From contig DATCYZ010000146.1 in the NCBI GenBank assembly GCA_036526195.1, positions 1 to 8,935 of the forward strand: a stretch of 8,935 nt of DNA, read 5' to 3'. Of this stretch, positions 1 to 6,012 are shown one piece after another; the stretch's first letter is position 1; each line of letters starts with the position of its first letter. Both the position numbers and the translations under genes were made by a program. Source of the stretch: DATCYZ01 sp036526195 (GTDB taxonomy: Bacteria > Pseudomonadota > Gammaproteobacteria > Burkholderiales > SG8-39). Below the pieces are notes generated by a model, which had not been told where the DNA came from, did no database searches, and worked only from the letters and a program-made list of their open reading frames with translations.

Positions 1-148
1 AGCTTGCCGACAGGGCCGAGGAGGCGCGCGCAAAGCTGCGGTCGCGCTCGATCAGCACCACGCTGCGCGCAGGATCGAGTTGCCGCAGCCACCACGCGAT
101 CGAAGCGCCGATCACCCCGGCGCCGACGATGGCCACATCGACGCGCAC
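1..148 (-). CDS. DAO-family FAD-dependent oxidoreductase, N-terminal fragment
   Basis: Only the first 49 residues lie in the window; the rest continues beyond base 1. They form a classic N-terminal FAD-binding Rossmann motif: a beta strand (VDVAIVG), the GxGxxG turn (GAGVIG, about residues 9-14), a helix (ASIAWWLRQL), and a second strand ending in the ribose-binding acid (VVLIERD). This is typical of the DAO superfamily (glycine oxidase, sarcosine oxidase, D-amino acid dehydrogenase type), which oxidises amines or amino acids. Start: GTG at 146-148, 8 nt after the upstream stop, with a weak GAGG-type ribosome site; no ATG fits in frame upstream. An internal GTG at 136 is an alternative. The tight spacing puts it in an operon with the cyclodeaminase-like gene, suggesting a shared amino- or imino-acid substrate (inference). 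The substrate cannot be told from the fragment. Confidence 0.85.
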   Translation of the reverse strand, partial: MRVDVAIVGAGVIGASIAWWLRQLDPARSVVLIERDRSFARASSALSAS

Positions 149-156
149 CGCCGGCC

Positions 157-1080
157 TCAGTCCGGGACGGGCGCCTGCCCGGCGCGGGCCGCGTCGTAGA
201 CGAGGCGCGCCGAGACCGCGTCCTCGACCGCCTGCCCGAGCGCCTTGAAGACCACGGTTGCGCCTTTGTCGGGCAGCGGCCGCGTGCCGGCAAGCAGTTC
301 GCCGATCTCCGCGTACACCGCGGCGCCCGAGAGCATCACGTCGCCCGCCTCCTGCTCCGCCGAGTGGCGGCTGTCGGCCACGACGATGTTCGCCATGGCG
401 GCGTCGTCGAGCTCGCGCCAGGTCGGGCGCGGCGCGCCGACCGCAGCGACGAAGGCACCCGGCTTGAGCCACGCGCCCTGCAGCACCGGGGTCGAGGCAT
501 TGGTGACCGTGCAGACGATGTCCGCGCCGCGCACCGCCTCTTCCGCACTCGCGCAGGCCACGCCCTGCACGTCGCTCGCGCAGCGCGCCACGTTCTGCGG
601 ATCGCGGCTCCAGACGCGCACTTCGCGCACCGGGCGCACCGCGCGCAACGCCAGCGCATGGCTGCGCGCCAGCGCCCCGCTGCCCAGCATCGCCACCACC
701 TTCGGCCCCGGCGGCGTCAGCAGGTCCGCGCCCACCGCCGAAACCGCCGCGGTGCGCAGTTCCGTGATCCAGGTACCGTCCATCACGGCGAGCGTCTGTC
801 CGGTCGACGGATCCATCAGCACGATGGTGGCGAGCAGGGTCGGCAGGCCGCGCGCCGGGTTGCCGGGCACCAGCGTGATCAGCTTGGTCACCAGCGCGTC
901 GCCGGTCAGCGCCGGCTTGAGGAACAGCATGCCCTGCGACGCGGGCAGGTCCATGACGGTGCGCAGCGGCTGGACCACGCGCCCGGCCGACAGGTCGCTC
1001 AGGGCGCCGCGGATCGCCGGCAGCAGCGCGTCCAGCCGGAGCAGGCGGCGCACGGCCGCGTCGTCGAGGTGCAGCGTCAT
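157..1080 (-). CDS. Ornithine cyclodeaminase / mu-crystallin family protein
   Basis: 307 residues, close to the usual 310-340 of this family. Members are NAD(P)-dependent enzymes acting on amino or imino acids: ornithine cyclodeaminase, alanine dehydrogenase of the archaeal type, and ketimine or pyrroline-2-carboxylate reductases. Visible family marks are the substrate-site lysine segment TKLITLVPGN with GLPT (K66), the LRTAA motif (R109-T110), the nucleotide turn GSGALA (133-138), RELD (222-225), and an acidic D236 in VVADSR where the catalytic aspartate is expected. The glutamine usual after the glycine-rich turn is replaced by Leu137. The C-terminal VFKALGQAVED matches the family tail. The ATG at 1080 has no clear Shine-Dalgarno and sits against a small GC hairpin (1081-1099). 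It follows the slipin gene by 34 nt and precedes a DAO oxidoreductase by 8 nt. The family is certain; the reaction is not. Confidence 0.9.
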   Translation of the reverse strand: MTLHLDDAAVRRLLRLDALLPAIRGALSDLSAGRVVQPLRTVMDLPASQGMLFLKPALTGDALVTKLITLVPGNPARGLPTLLATIVLMDPSTGQTLAVMDGTWITELRTAAVSAVGADLLTPPGPKVVAMLGSGALARSHALALRAVRPVREVRVWSRDPQNVARCASDVQGVACASAEEAVRGADIVCTVTNASTPVLQGAWLKPGAFVAAVGAPRPTWRELDDAAMANIVVADSRHSAEQEAGDVMLSGAAVYAEIGELLAGTRPLPDKGATVVFKALGQAVEDAVSARLVYDAARAGQAPVPD

Positions 1081-1099
1081 GGCCGCGATGATAGCGGCC
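1081..1099 (-). other. Short GC hairpin abutting the cyclodeaminase-like start codon
   Basis: Perfect 6-bp inverted repeat, GGCCGC and GCGGCC, around a 7-nt loop (GATGATA), directly upstream of the ATG at 1080 in the 34-nt gap between the slipin and cyclodeaminase-like genes. There is no T-run, so it does not look like an intrinsic terminator. It occupies the place where a ribosome site would be and could lower translation initiation or separate expression of the two genes. In GC-rich DNA a 6-bp stem can easily arise by chance. Confidence 0.3.
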
Positions 1100-1114
1100 G
1101 GCTGCGGTCCGCGC

Positions 1115-1879
1115 TCAGTCCGGCTTCTTCACCCGCCCCGCCGCCTCGAGGATCGGCCCGATCACGTCCATCGGCACCGGGAAGACGATGGTGGAGGACT
1201 TGTCGCCGGCAATCTGCGTCAGCGTCTGCAGGTAGCGCAGCTGCATCGCCTCGGCGCGCTGCGAGAGCATGTGCGCCGCCTCGAGCAGCTTCTCGGCCGC
1301 CTCCTGCTCGCCCTGCGCGTGGATCACCTTGGCGCGCCGCGCGCGCTCGGCCTCGGCCTGCTGGGCGATCGCGCGCACCATGGACTCGTTCAGGTCGACG
1401 TGCTTGATCTCGACGTTGGCCACCTTGATGCCCCAGGCGTCGGTCTGCGCATCCAGCACCGTCTGGATGTCGATGTTGAGCTTCTCGCGCTCGGCGAGCA
1501 TCTCGTCCAGTTCGTGCTTGCCCAGCACCGAGCGCAGCGTGGTCTGCGCCAGCTGGCTGGTGGCGTCCAGATAATTCGCCACCTGGATGATCGCCAGCTG
1601 CGGGTCGACGACGCGGAAGTAGACCACCGCATTGACCTTCACCGAGACGTTGTCGCGCGAGATCACGTCCTGGCTCGGCACGTCGAGCACCAGCGTACGC
1701 AGGTCGACGCGCACCATCTGCTGGATGCCCGGCACGACGATGATCAGGCCCGGCCCCTTGACGCGCTGGAAGCGCCCCAGCAGGAACACCACCCCGCGCT
1801 CGTACTCGCGCAGGATGCGGATCGACGCGGCAACAAGGATGATGACGAGCGCAAGCGCCCCGCCCCAGAATGTCAGCAT
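1115..1879 (-). CDS. Slipin (stomatin-like SPFH/Band 7 membrane protein)
   Basis: 254 residues. An N-terminal hydrophobic anchor (about 3-20) is followed by a Band 7/SPFH domain (about 22-175) with the typical EYERGVVFLLGRF opening, GPGLIIVVPGIQ, VPSQDVISRDN, and the LRSVLGKHELDEML segment. Next comes a charged alanine/glutamate-rich helix likely to form a coiled coil (about 172-212: AEAERARRAKVIHAQGEQEA), then a short hydrophobic C-terminal stretch (SSTIVFPVPMDVIGPIL, 228-244). Slipins oligomerise at the inner face of the membrane and organise microdomains. The start overlaps the end of nfeD by 7 nt, with a strong AAGGAGG site, so the two are translationally coupled. In the archaeal pair PH1510/PH1511 the NfeD-type protease cleaves the stomatin near its hydrophobic C-terminus; the matching segment here makes the same relation plausible. 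Confidence 0.93.
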   Translation of the reverse strand: MLTFWGGALALVIILVAASIRILREYERGVVFLLGRFQRVKGPGLIIVVPGIQQMVRVDLRTLVLDVPSQDVISRDNVSVKVNAVVYFRVVDPQLAIIQVANYLDATSQLAQTTLRSVLGKHELDEMLAEREKLNIDIQTVLDAQTDAWGIKVANVEIKHVDLNESMVRAIAQQAEAERARRAKVIHAQGEQEAAEKLLEAAHMLSQRAEAMQLRYLQTLTQIAGDKSSTIVFPVPMDVIGPILEAAGRVKKPD

Positions 1880-3246
1880 GTTTCCTCCTTTCCCGGGGTG
1901 CCCGGAACGGGCTCCACATCGAGGATCAGTCCAGTCATGCGCACCACGCGCACCCGCGCTCCGGCCGCAAGCGGCACCGGGCTGCGCACCTGCCAGCGTT
2001 CACCGCGCACCCTCGCCCAACCGCTCGCCTCGAATGCCTCCAGCACCTCGCCCGGCGCGCCCTGCATGTCCTCGCGGCCGCTCACCACCGGCCGCCTGCG
2101 CGCACGCACCGCCATGCCGACCACGCCGAACATGAAGGCGGCGCTCGCCGCCGTGACGCCGCCGATCAGGGCGTAGGGAATCTCGAAGCCGGGCGCGGCG
2201 TCACTGTCGATCAGGATGATGGAGCCGAAGGCGAAGGCCGCCATGCCGCCGATGCCGAGCGCGCCGAACGAAGGCAGGAAGGCTTCGGCCACCATGAAAC
2301 CGATGCCGAGCAGGATCAGCGCCACGCCGGCGTAGTTCACCGGCAGCAGGTGAAAGGCGTACATCGCAATCAGCAGGCAGATCGCCCCCACCACGCCGGG
2401 GACCAGCAAGCCGGGATTGGAAAACTCGAAAAGCAGCGCATAGATGCCGAGCAGCACCAGCACGTAGGCGACGCTCGGGTTGGTGAGCGCGGCGAGGATC
2501 TTCGTGCGCCAGTCGGGTTCGACGGTATCGAGCGGCGCGGCGCCAGTGGCCAGCGTCACCGAGCCGCCGGCCACCTCGAGCGTGCGTCCGTCGATCTGCT
2601 TGAGCAGGTCGGCGACATCCTTCGCCACCAGGTCGATCACCTTCAGCTTCAGCGCCTCGGCCGCGGGCAGGCTGACGGCTTCGCGCACCGCGCGCTCGCC
2701 CCAGTCGGCATTTCGCCCGCGCATCTGCGCCAGGCTGCGGATGTAGGCCGCGGCGTCGTGCGTCACCTTGCGCATCATGGTGTCGGCGGGATCGGGCGGC
2801 TTCGACTCGCCGGTCTTGCCGTCCTTCTCCGTCTGCGCCGGCGGCTTCGCGCCGGGCGTCGCCGGCGCGCCGATCGCCACCGGCGAAGCGGCACCGAGGT
2901 TGGTGGCCGGCGCCATCGCTGCGATGTGCGCCGCGTACAGGATGAAGGTGCCGGCGCTCGCCGCGCGCGCGCCATTCGGCGAGACGAAGCCGGCCACCGG
3001 CACCGGCGAAGCGAGGATGTCCTTGATGATGGCGCGCATCGAGGTGTCGAGCCCGCCCGGCGTGTCGATGGTGAGCACGACGAGTTGCGCCTTCTCGCGC
3101 GCGGCACGCGCCAGGCTCTTGTGCACGAACTCGGCGGTGGCCGGGCCGATGGCGCCCTCGATGGGCACGACGAGAACCGTGGCCGGCGCGGCATGCGCGG
3201 TGCCAATCAGCAGTGCAGCGAACATCAGCATCCATCGGGCCGGCAT
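1873..3246 (-). CDS. nfeD: NfeD-family membrane-bound serine protease (long form)
   Basis: 457 residues from the ATG at 3246. That start is preferred because AGGGA lies 7 nt upstream; ATG 3252 and TTG 3264 are alternatives. A signal peptide (MPARWMLMFAALLIGTAHA, cut after about A19) leads to a ClpP-like protease domain. The putative nucleophile is S97 in ARAASAGT, followed by HIAAMAPATNLGAASPV. The likely general base is K160 in MRKVTHDAAAYIRSLAQ. Between them is an extra proline/lysine-rich stretch (about 126-153), longer than I recall in the archaeal homologue PH1510. About five transmembrane segments follow (about 258-281, 279-296, 306-325, 327-347, 357-380), then a C-terminal OB-fold NfeD domain (about 389-451). 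Such proteins are partners of slipins in membrane quality control; the slipin gene overlaps its 3' end. The name NfeD is historical and does not indicate nodulation. Confidence 0.92.
   Translation of the reverse strand: MPARWMLMFAALLIGTAHAAPATVLVVPIEGAIGPATAEFVHKSLARAAREKAQLVVLTIDTPGGLDTSMRAIIKDILASPVPVAGFVSPNGARAASAGTFILYAAHIAAMAPATNLGAASPVAIGAPATPGAKPPAQTEKDGKTGESKPPDPADTMMRKVTHDAAAYIRSLAQMRGRNADWGERAVREAVSLPAAEALKLKVIDLVAKDVADLLKQIDGRTLEVAGGSVTLATGAAPLDTVEPDWRTKILAALTNPSVAYVLVLLGIYALLFEFSNPGLLVPGVVGAICLLIAMYAFHLLPVNYAGVALILLGIGFMVAEAFLPSFGALGIGGMAAFAFGSIILIDSDAAPGFEIPYALIGGVTAASAAFMFGVVGMAVRARRRPVVSGREDMQGAPGEVLEAFEASGWARVRGERWQVRSPVPLAAGARVRVVRMTGLILDVEPVPGTPGKEETC
1884..1890 (-). promoter_or_regulatory. 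Strong ribosome binding site of the slipin gene
   Basis: AAGGAGG read on the minus strand, 4 nt before the ATG at 1879. It lies inside the last codons of the NfeD gene (encoding GKEE). This fixes the slipin start and shows that the overlap is a genuine coupled arrangement. Confidence 0.75.
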
Positions 3247-3340
3247 GGGCATTTCCCTGTCCAACCGCGTCCCGCCGACTATAGACCGATTTCGCGCGCG
3301 CCGTGCATGATGCCGCCCCGGGGCCAGTGCCGCGCCAGCT
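3247..3340 (-). promoter_or_regulatory. Gap between Bug and nfeD genes, possible nfeD promoter
   Basis: 94 nt of mostly GC-rich sequence. On the minus strand TATAGT (3278-3283) is a fair -10 hexamer about 30 nt before the nfeD ATG, but I see no good -35 at the right distance. A perfect 10-bp GC palindrome (GCCCCGGGGC, 3315-3324) follows the Bug stop; it has no loop and no T-run, so it is not a convincing terminator. The nfeD-slipin unit therefore probably has its own weak start, with possible read-through from the Bug gene. Confidence 0.3.
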
Positions 3341-4348
3341 TCACTCCGCCTTGATGCCGGCGGTATTGATCACCCGTGTCCATGCAGCAAGGTCGTCCCG
3401 CGTGAGCTGCGCGAGCTCGGACGGCGGACCCGACTTCACCGTCATGCCGAGCTTGCTGACCGTTTCGCGCACGCCGGGATCGGCGAGGACCGCCACCAGT
3501 TCGTCGTTCAGTTGCGCGATCGCCTCGGGCGGCGTCCTGCCGGGCGCATAGAGTCCGTACCAGAGGTCGACCGCAAAGCCGCCCAGCCCCTGTTCCTGGA
3601 ACGTCGCAAGCTGGGGCATGGCGGGCGCGCGCGTCGCCCCGGCCACGCCGAGCAGCCGGATGCGATTGTCCAGCGCGAGCGGCCGCGCCGTGTGCACCGG
3701 CAGGATCATCGCCTTGACGGTGCCGCCGACCAGGTCCTGCACCGCGCCCGCCGAACCGCGGTAGGGAATATGCGTGAGCGAAATGCCCGCGGCGAGCTTC
3801 AGCGATTCCATCGACAGGTGCTGGGGCGTGCCGACCCCGGGCGAGGCATAGTCGATCCGGCCGGGCGCCGCCTTCGCCGCGGCGATGAACTCGCGCAGCG
3901 TGCCGACGTTCAGCGACGGATGCACCGCCAGCGCCAGCTGCCCGATGGCGACCTGGCCGACCGGCGCAAAATCCTTCACCACGTCATAGGGCACGTTGCG
4001 GTACAGCGGCGGCGTGATGACGAAGGTGTTGGCGGTCATCATCAGGGTGGTGCCGTCCGGTGCCGCCTGCGCCACCGCAAGGCTGCCGATATTGCCGGAG
4101 GCGCCCGGGCGGTTGTCCACCACCACCGTGCTGCCCCAGCGCTGCCGCACCTGCTCCGCGAACAGGCGCGCGAGGGAATCCATGCCGGTGCCCGGCGTGA
4201 ACGGCACGATGATGCGGATCTGCTTCGCCAGCACGCCGGTGGGTTTCCCCTGCGAGCCGTCGGCATGGGCGGTCGACAAGGCGCCAGCGAATACGAGGCT
4301 GAGGGCGGCGATCCTGGCAGCAACGCTGTGCAATGTGGCAAAGGACAT
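3341..4348 (-). CDS. Bug-family (TctC-like) periplasmic solute-binding protein
   Basis: 335 residues, the usual length for the tripartite tricarboxylate receptor (Bug) family. A Sec signal peptide ends at about A29 (AGALSTAHA, then DG). Family marks are IIVPFTPGTGMDSLARLFAE (46-65), VVVDNRPGASGNIGS with APDGTTL (75-101), YASPGVGTPQHLS, and HIPYRGSAGAVQDLVGG (193-209). Bug proteins bind small carboxylates in the periplasm for uptake or sensing, and genomes with many copies usually lack a dedicated membrane pair next to each; none is seen here. The ATG at 4348 follows the monooxygenase stop by only 4 nt, with GGGAGA 9 nt upstream, so the two genes are clearly one operon. The ligand is probably the monooxygenase substrate or a relative of it (inference). 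Confidence 0.95.
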   Translation of the reverse strand: MSFATLHSVAARIAALSLVFAGALSTAHADGSQGKPTGVLAKQIRIIVPFTPGTGMDSLARLFAEQVRQRWGSTVVVDNRPGASGNIGSLAVAQAAPDGTTLMMTANTFVITPPLYRNVPYDVVKDFAPVGQVAIGQLALAVHPSLNVGTLREFIAAAKAAPGRIDYASPGVGTPQHLSMESLKLAAGISLTHIPYRGSAGAVQDLVGGTVKAMILPVHTARPLALDNRIRLLGVAGATRAPAMPQLATFQEQGLGGFAVDLWYGLYAPGRTPPEAIAQLNDELVAVLADPGVRETVSKLGMTVKSGPPSELAQLTRDDLAAWTRVINTAGIKAE

Positions 4349-4352
4349 GGTG

Positions 4353-5603
4353 TCAGCTCTCCCGGTTGTTTGCTGCGAGCGCCTGCTTGTCGTAGCCCGC
4401 GACTTTCTTGTATCCGTCCGACAGCGCGACCAGTTCCTCGCGACTGATCACCTCGTCGATGTGGCGAAAAGGCTTGTCCCCGGTGCGCCGGTATACCTCC
4501 CCGATGATCGCATCCGGCGGCGCGCTGCGGTTGGTCAGCACCACCCTCGAGGTCGCCTCGCGGCGAACGGCCTCGTAGGTCGCAAGCGCCGCCACGGGCT
4601 CGCCCGGCGTCGAGGCAAGCGCATCGGCGAGCGCGCGCGCGTCCAGGATGGCCTGGCCCGCGCCGTTGGAGCCGCGCGGCACCATCGGGTGCGCGGCATC
4701 GCCGAGCAGGGTCACGCGCCCGAAACTCCAGCGCGGCAGCGGATCGCGGTCCACCATCGGATACTCGAGGATCTCGCGCGTCCCCCGGAGCAGCGCCGGC
4801 ACGTCCAGCCAGTCGAAGTGCCAGTCGGCAAAGGCGTGCGCGAAGTCCTCCAGCCGCCCGGCCCGGGTCCAGTCCTGCCGGTTGTAGGTCGGCGTCTCGA
4901 TCTCCGCCACCCAGTTGATCAATTGCCGGCCGCTGCCGTCGGGTTCGTTGCGGATCGGGTAGATCACCATCTTCCCGGTCGCCAGCCAGCCGGCGCGAAT
5001 CATCGTCGACCCGTTCAGGATCCGCGCTCCGCTCACGACCCCGCGCCACATGTTGACCCCGGAATACCGCGGCGGGCCCTCGTCCGGGAAAAGCTGGCGC
5101 CGGATGGCCGAATGGATGCCGTCGGCCCCGATCAATGCGTCGGCGGGGTGCGCCGGAAGCGACGCACCGGTCGCGGCCTGCAGGTGCAGGCGGACCCCGA
5201 GGGCGTCCTCTTCGAACCCCATGGCGCGATGCCCCAGGTGCAGGCGATCGGCGCCGATACGCTCGACGAAGGCCTCGACGAGCACGGCCTGCAGGTCGGC
5301 ACGATGAATCGACAGTTGCGGCCAGGGGTAGCCGGCGAACCGGCCCAGCGGCTCGCTGTAGATCAACTGTCCGAAACGGTTGTAGAACGCGGCGGCCGAT
5401 GTGGTGACGGCGCGCGCCTCCAGCGCCGGCTGGAGGCCCAGGCCGGCGAGTTCCTTCATGGCGTGCGGCAGCAGGTTGATGCCGACACCGACCGGCCGGA
5501 TCTCGGGCGCGGTCTCGAACACGCGGCACGGGCGTCCGGTCGCATGCAGCATCAGGGCAAGCGTGAGCCCGCCGATTCCTCCGCCGACGATCGAGATGTC
5601 CAA
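4353..5603 (-). CDS. PhzS-like FAD-dependent monooxygenase (group A)
   Basis: 416 residues. N-terminal FAD Rossmann motif GGGIGG (7-12) with ribose-binding E30. Next come EIRPVGVGINLLPHA (34-48), SIHRADLQ (98-105), the NADH/FAD-contacting DG motif in ALIGADGIHSAIR (156-168), and the GD motif LLGDAAHPMVPRGSNGAGQA (299-318). The runs MWRGV, QLINWV, RLEDFAHAFADW and YPMVDRDPLPRW match, as I recall it, the phenazine enzyme PhzS better than salicylate hydroxylases. Members use NAD(P)H and O2 to hydroxylate aromatic or heteroaromatic rings. No phenazine genes are present, so a catabolic role on an aromatic acid is more likely than pyocyanin synthesis. The start codon is TTG (5601-5603), supported by GGAGG 8 nt upstream; no ATG or GTG lies in frame upstream. 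It is first in an operon with the Bug protein gene. Confidence 0.92.
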   Translation of the reverse strand: MDISIVGGGIGGLTLALMLHATGRPCRVFETAPEIRPVGVGINLLPHAMKELAGLGLQPALEARAVTTSAAAFYNRFGQLIYSEPLGRFAGYPWPQLSIHRADLQAVLVEAFVERIGADRLHLGHRAMGFEEDALGVRLHLQAATGASLPAHPADALIGADGIHSAIRRQLFPDEGPPRYSGVNMWRGVVSGARILNGSTMIRAGWLATGKMVIYPIRNEPDGSGRQLINWVAEIETPTYNRQDWTRAGRLEDFAHAFADWHFDWLDVPALLRGTREILEYPMVDRDPLPRWSFGRVTLLGDAAHPMVPRGSNGAGQAILDARALADALASTPGEPVAALATYEAVRREATSRVVLTNRSAPPDAIIGEVYRRTGDKPFRHIDEVISREELVALSDGYKKVAGYDKQALAANNRES

Positions 5604-5608
5604 CGCAG

Positions 5609-5617
5609 CCCCCTCCC
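5609..5617 (-). promoter_or_regulatory. Ribosome binding site that decides the TTG start
   Basis: GGGAGGGGG on the minus strand; its GGAGG core lies 8 nt before TTG 5603. The FAD motif begins only seven residues after this TTG and no other start is available, so the rare start codon is well supported. Confidence 0.7.
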
Positions 5618-5700
5618 GGGAATCGAGTCTAACCGCCCGGCGCGCCGGACCGCAGGAAATGCGCGATGCCGTCCTGGCACGCGGACTTCACATTCTCCCT

Positions 5701-5723
5701 TAACATATTCATGCAATATGTTA
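5701..5723. promoter_or_regulatory. Perfect 23-bp dyad, probable operator
   Basis: TAACATATT, spacer CATGC, then AATATGTTA: two exact 9-bp inverted arms separated by 5 nt. The size suits a dimeric helix-turn-helix regulator, and it contains LysR-style T-N11-A spacing. It lies about 100 nt before the monooxygenase TTG and just downstream of a candidate promoter on the same strand, a position expected for a repressor site. As RNA the same arms form an A/U-rich hairpin, so a transcript-level role is an alternative. No regulator gene is in the window. Confidence 0.55.
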
Positions 5724-5744
5724 TTAATGTTTTTATTACCGATC

Positions 5745-5773
5745 ATTGTGTTATGGACTTTATTTAATGTGAA
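5745..5773 (-). promoter_or_regulatory. Candidate sigma-70 promoter for the monooxygenase-Bug operon
   Basis: On the minus strand, TTCACA (5768-5773, 5 of 6 to consensus) is followed after exactly 17 nt by CACAAT (5745-5750, 4 of 6). Transcription would start near 5738, giving a leader of about 135 nt that includes the 5701-5723 dyad. A second, weaker dyad (TTTAAT, 7 nt, ATTAAA at 5763-5781) overlaps the -35. The assignment is by eye only; AT-rich DNA offers other hexamer pairs. Confidence 0.4.
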
Positions 5774-5972
5774 CTATTAAACTAATAAGGTCAGGTTCCG
5801 GATGCATTACGCTGGCCTCCAACCCCGCCTCCCCGTGCGCCATGGAACAGCGCCCACCTGCGCAGGTCGTCCGCCCGGATCCGGCATCGATACCGACAAG
5901 ATGATGTCCGCCGCACCCGGTGTTCGCCCCTGCGTTGCGTCGACAGGATCCGGTCGCGCCACCCCGAGCCGT

Positions 5973-5978
5973 TAGAAT
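5973..5978 (+). promoter_or_regulatory. Possible -10 element of the uvrA-like gene
   Basis: TAGAAT (5 of 6 to TATAAT) on the plus strand, 34 nt before the GTG at 6013, would give a leader of about 28 nt. There is no recognisable -35 at 16-18 nt, and the stretch between it and the start codon is pyrimidine-rich with no Shine-Dalgarno. Confidence 0.3.
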
Positions 5979-6012
5979 TCCCGTCTTTCGCCCGCCTCCC
6001 GCACCGTCCCCT

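Larger units (their letters stand above)
5604..6012. other. Divergent intergenic region, monooxygenase operon versus uvrA-like gene
   Basis: 409 nt without a convincing gene. Bases 5604-5700 are a GC-rich leader of the monooxygenase operon. Bases 5701-5790 are an AT-rich island with promoter and operator-like dyads. Bases 5791-5972 are GC-rich again; there I see only chance-like short palindromes (ACCTGCGCAGGT at 5856-5867 and CCGGATCCGG just after it). A possible -10 for the uvrA-like gene follows at 5973-5978. There is no SOS box of the CTGT-N8-ACAG type before the uvrA-like gene. Confidence 0.6.

Noticed and set aside
3315..3324. GC palindrome after the Bug gene as a terminator
   Set aside because: No loop, no T-run, and short GC palindromes are frequent in this base composition.
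4..3354. Long plus-strand open frames (4-1407, 245-2176, 1870-3354)
   Set aside because: Low-complexity Arg/Ala/His/Ser-rich translations opposite the cyclodeaminase-like, slipin and NfeD genes, whose families are clear; typical of GC-rich antisense frames.
4353..5603. Assignment of the monooxygenase as phzS in a phenazine cluster
   Set aside because: The sequence resembles PhzS, but no other phenazine gene is present and the partner is a Bug binding protein, so only a family-level call is made.
5552..5746. 64-codon minus-strand frame overlapping the monooxygenase start
   Set aside because: It crosses the promoter/leader and enters the monooxygenase gene out of frame; no ribosome site and no recognisable protein.
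3512..5780. Plus-strand open frames 3512-4447 and 3996-5780
   Set aside because: They lie antisense to the Bug and monooxygenase genes, show no family motifs, and the second ends in the AT-rich intergenic island.
5856..5867. 12-bp palindrome ACCTGCGCAGGT as a regulator site
   Set aside because: Isolated, far from any plausible promoter, and expected by chance now and then in GC-rich DNA.
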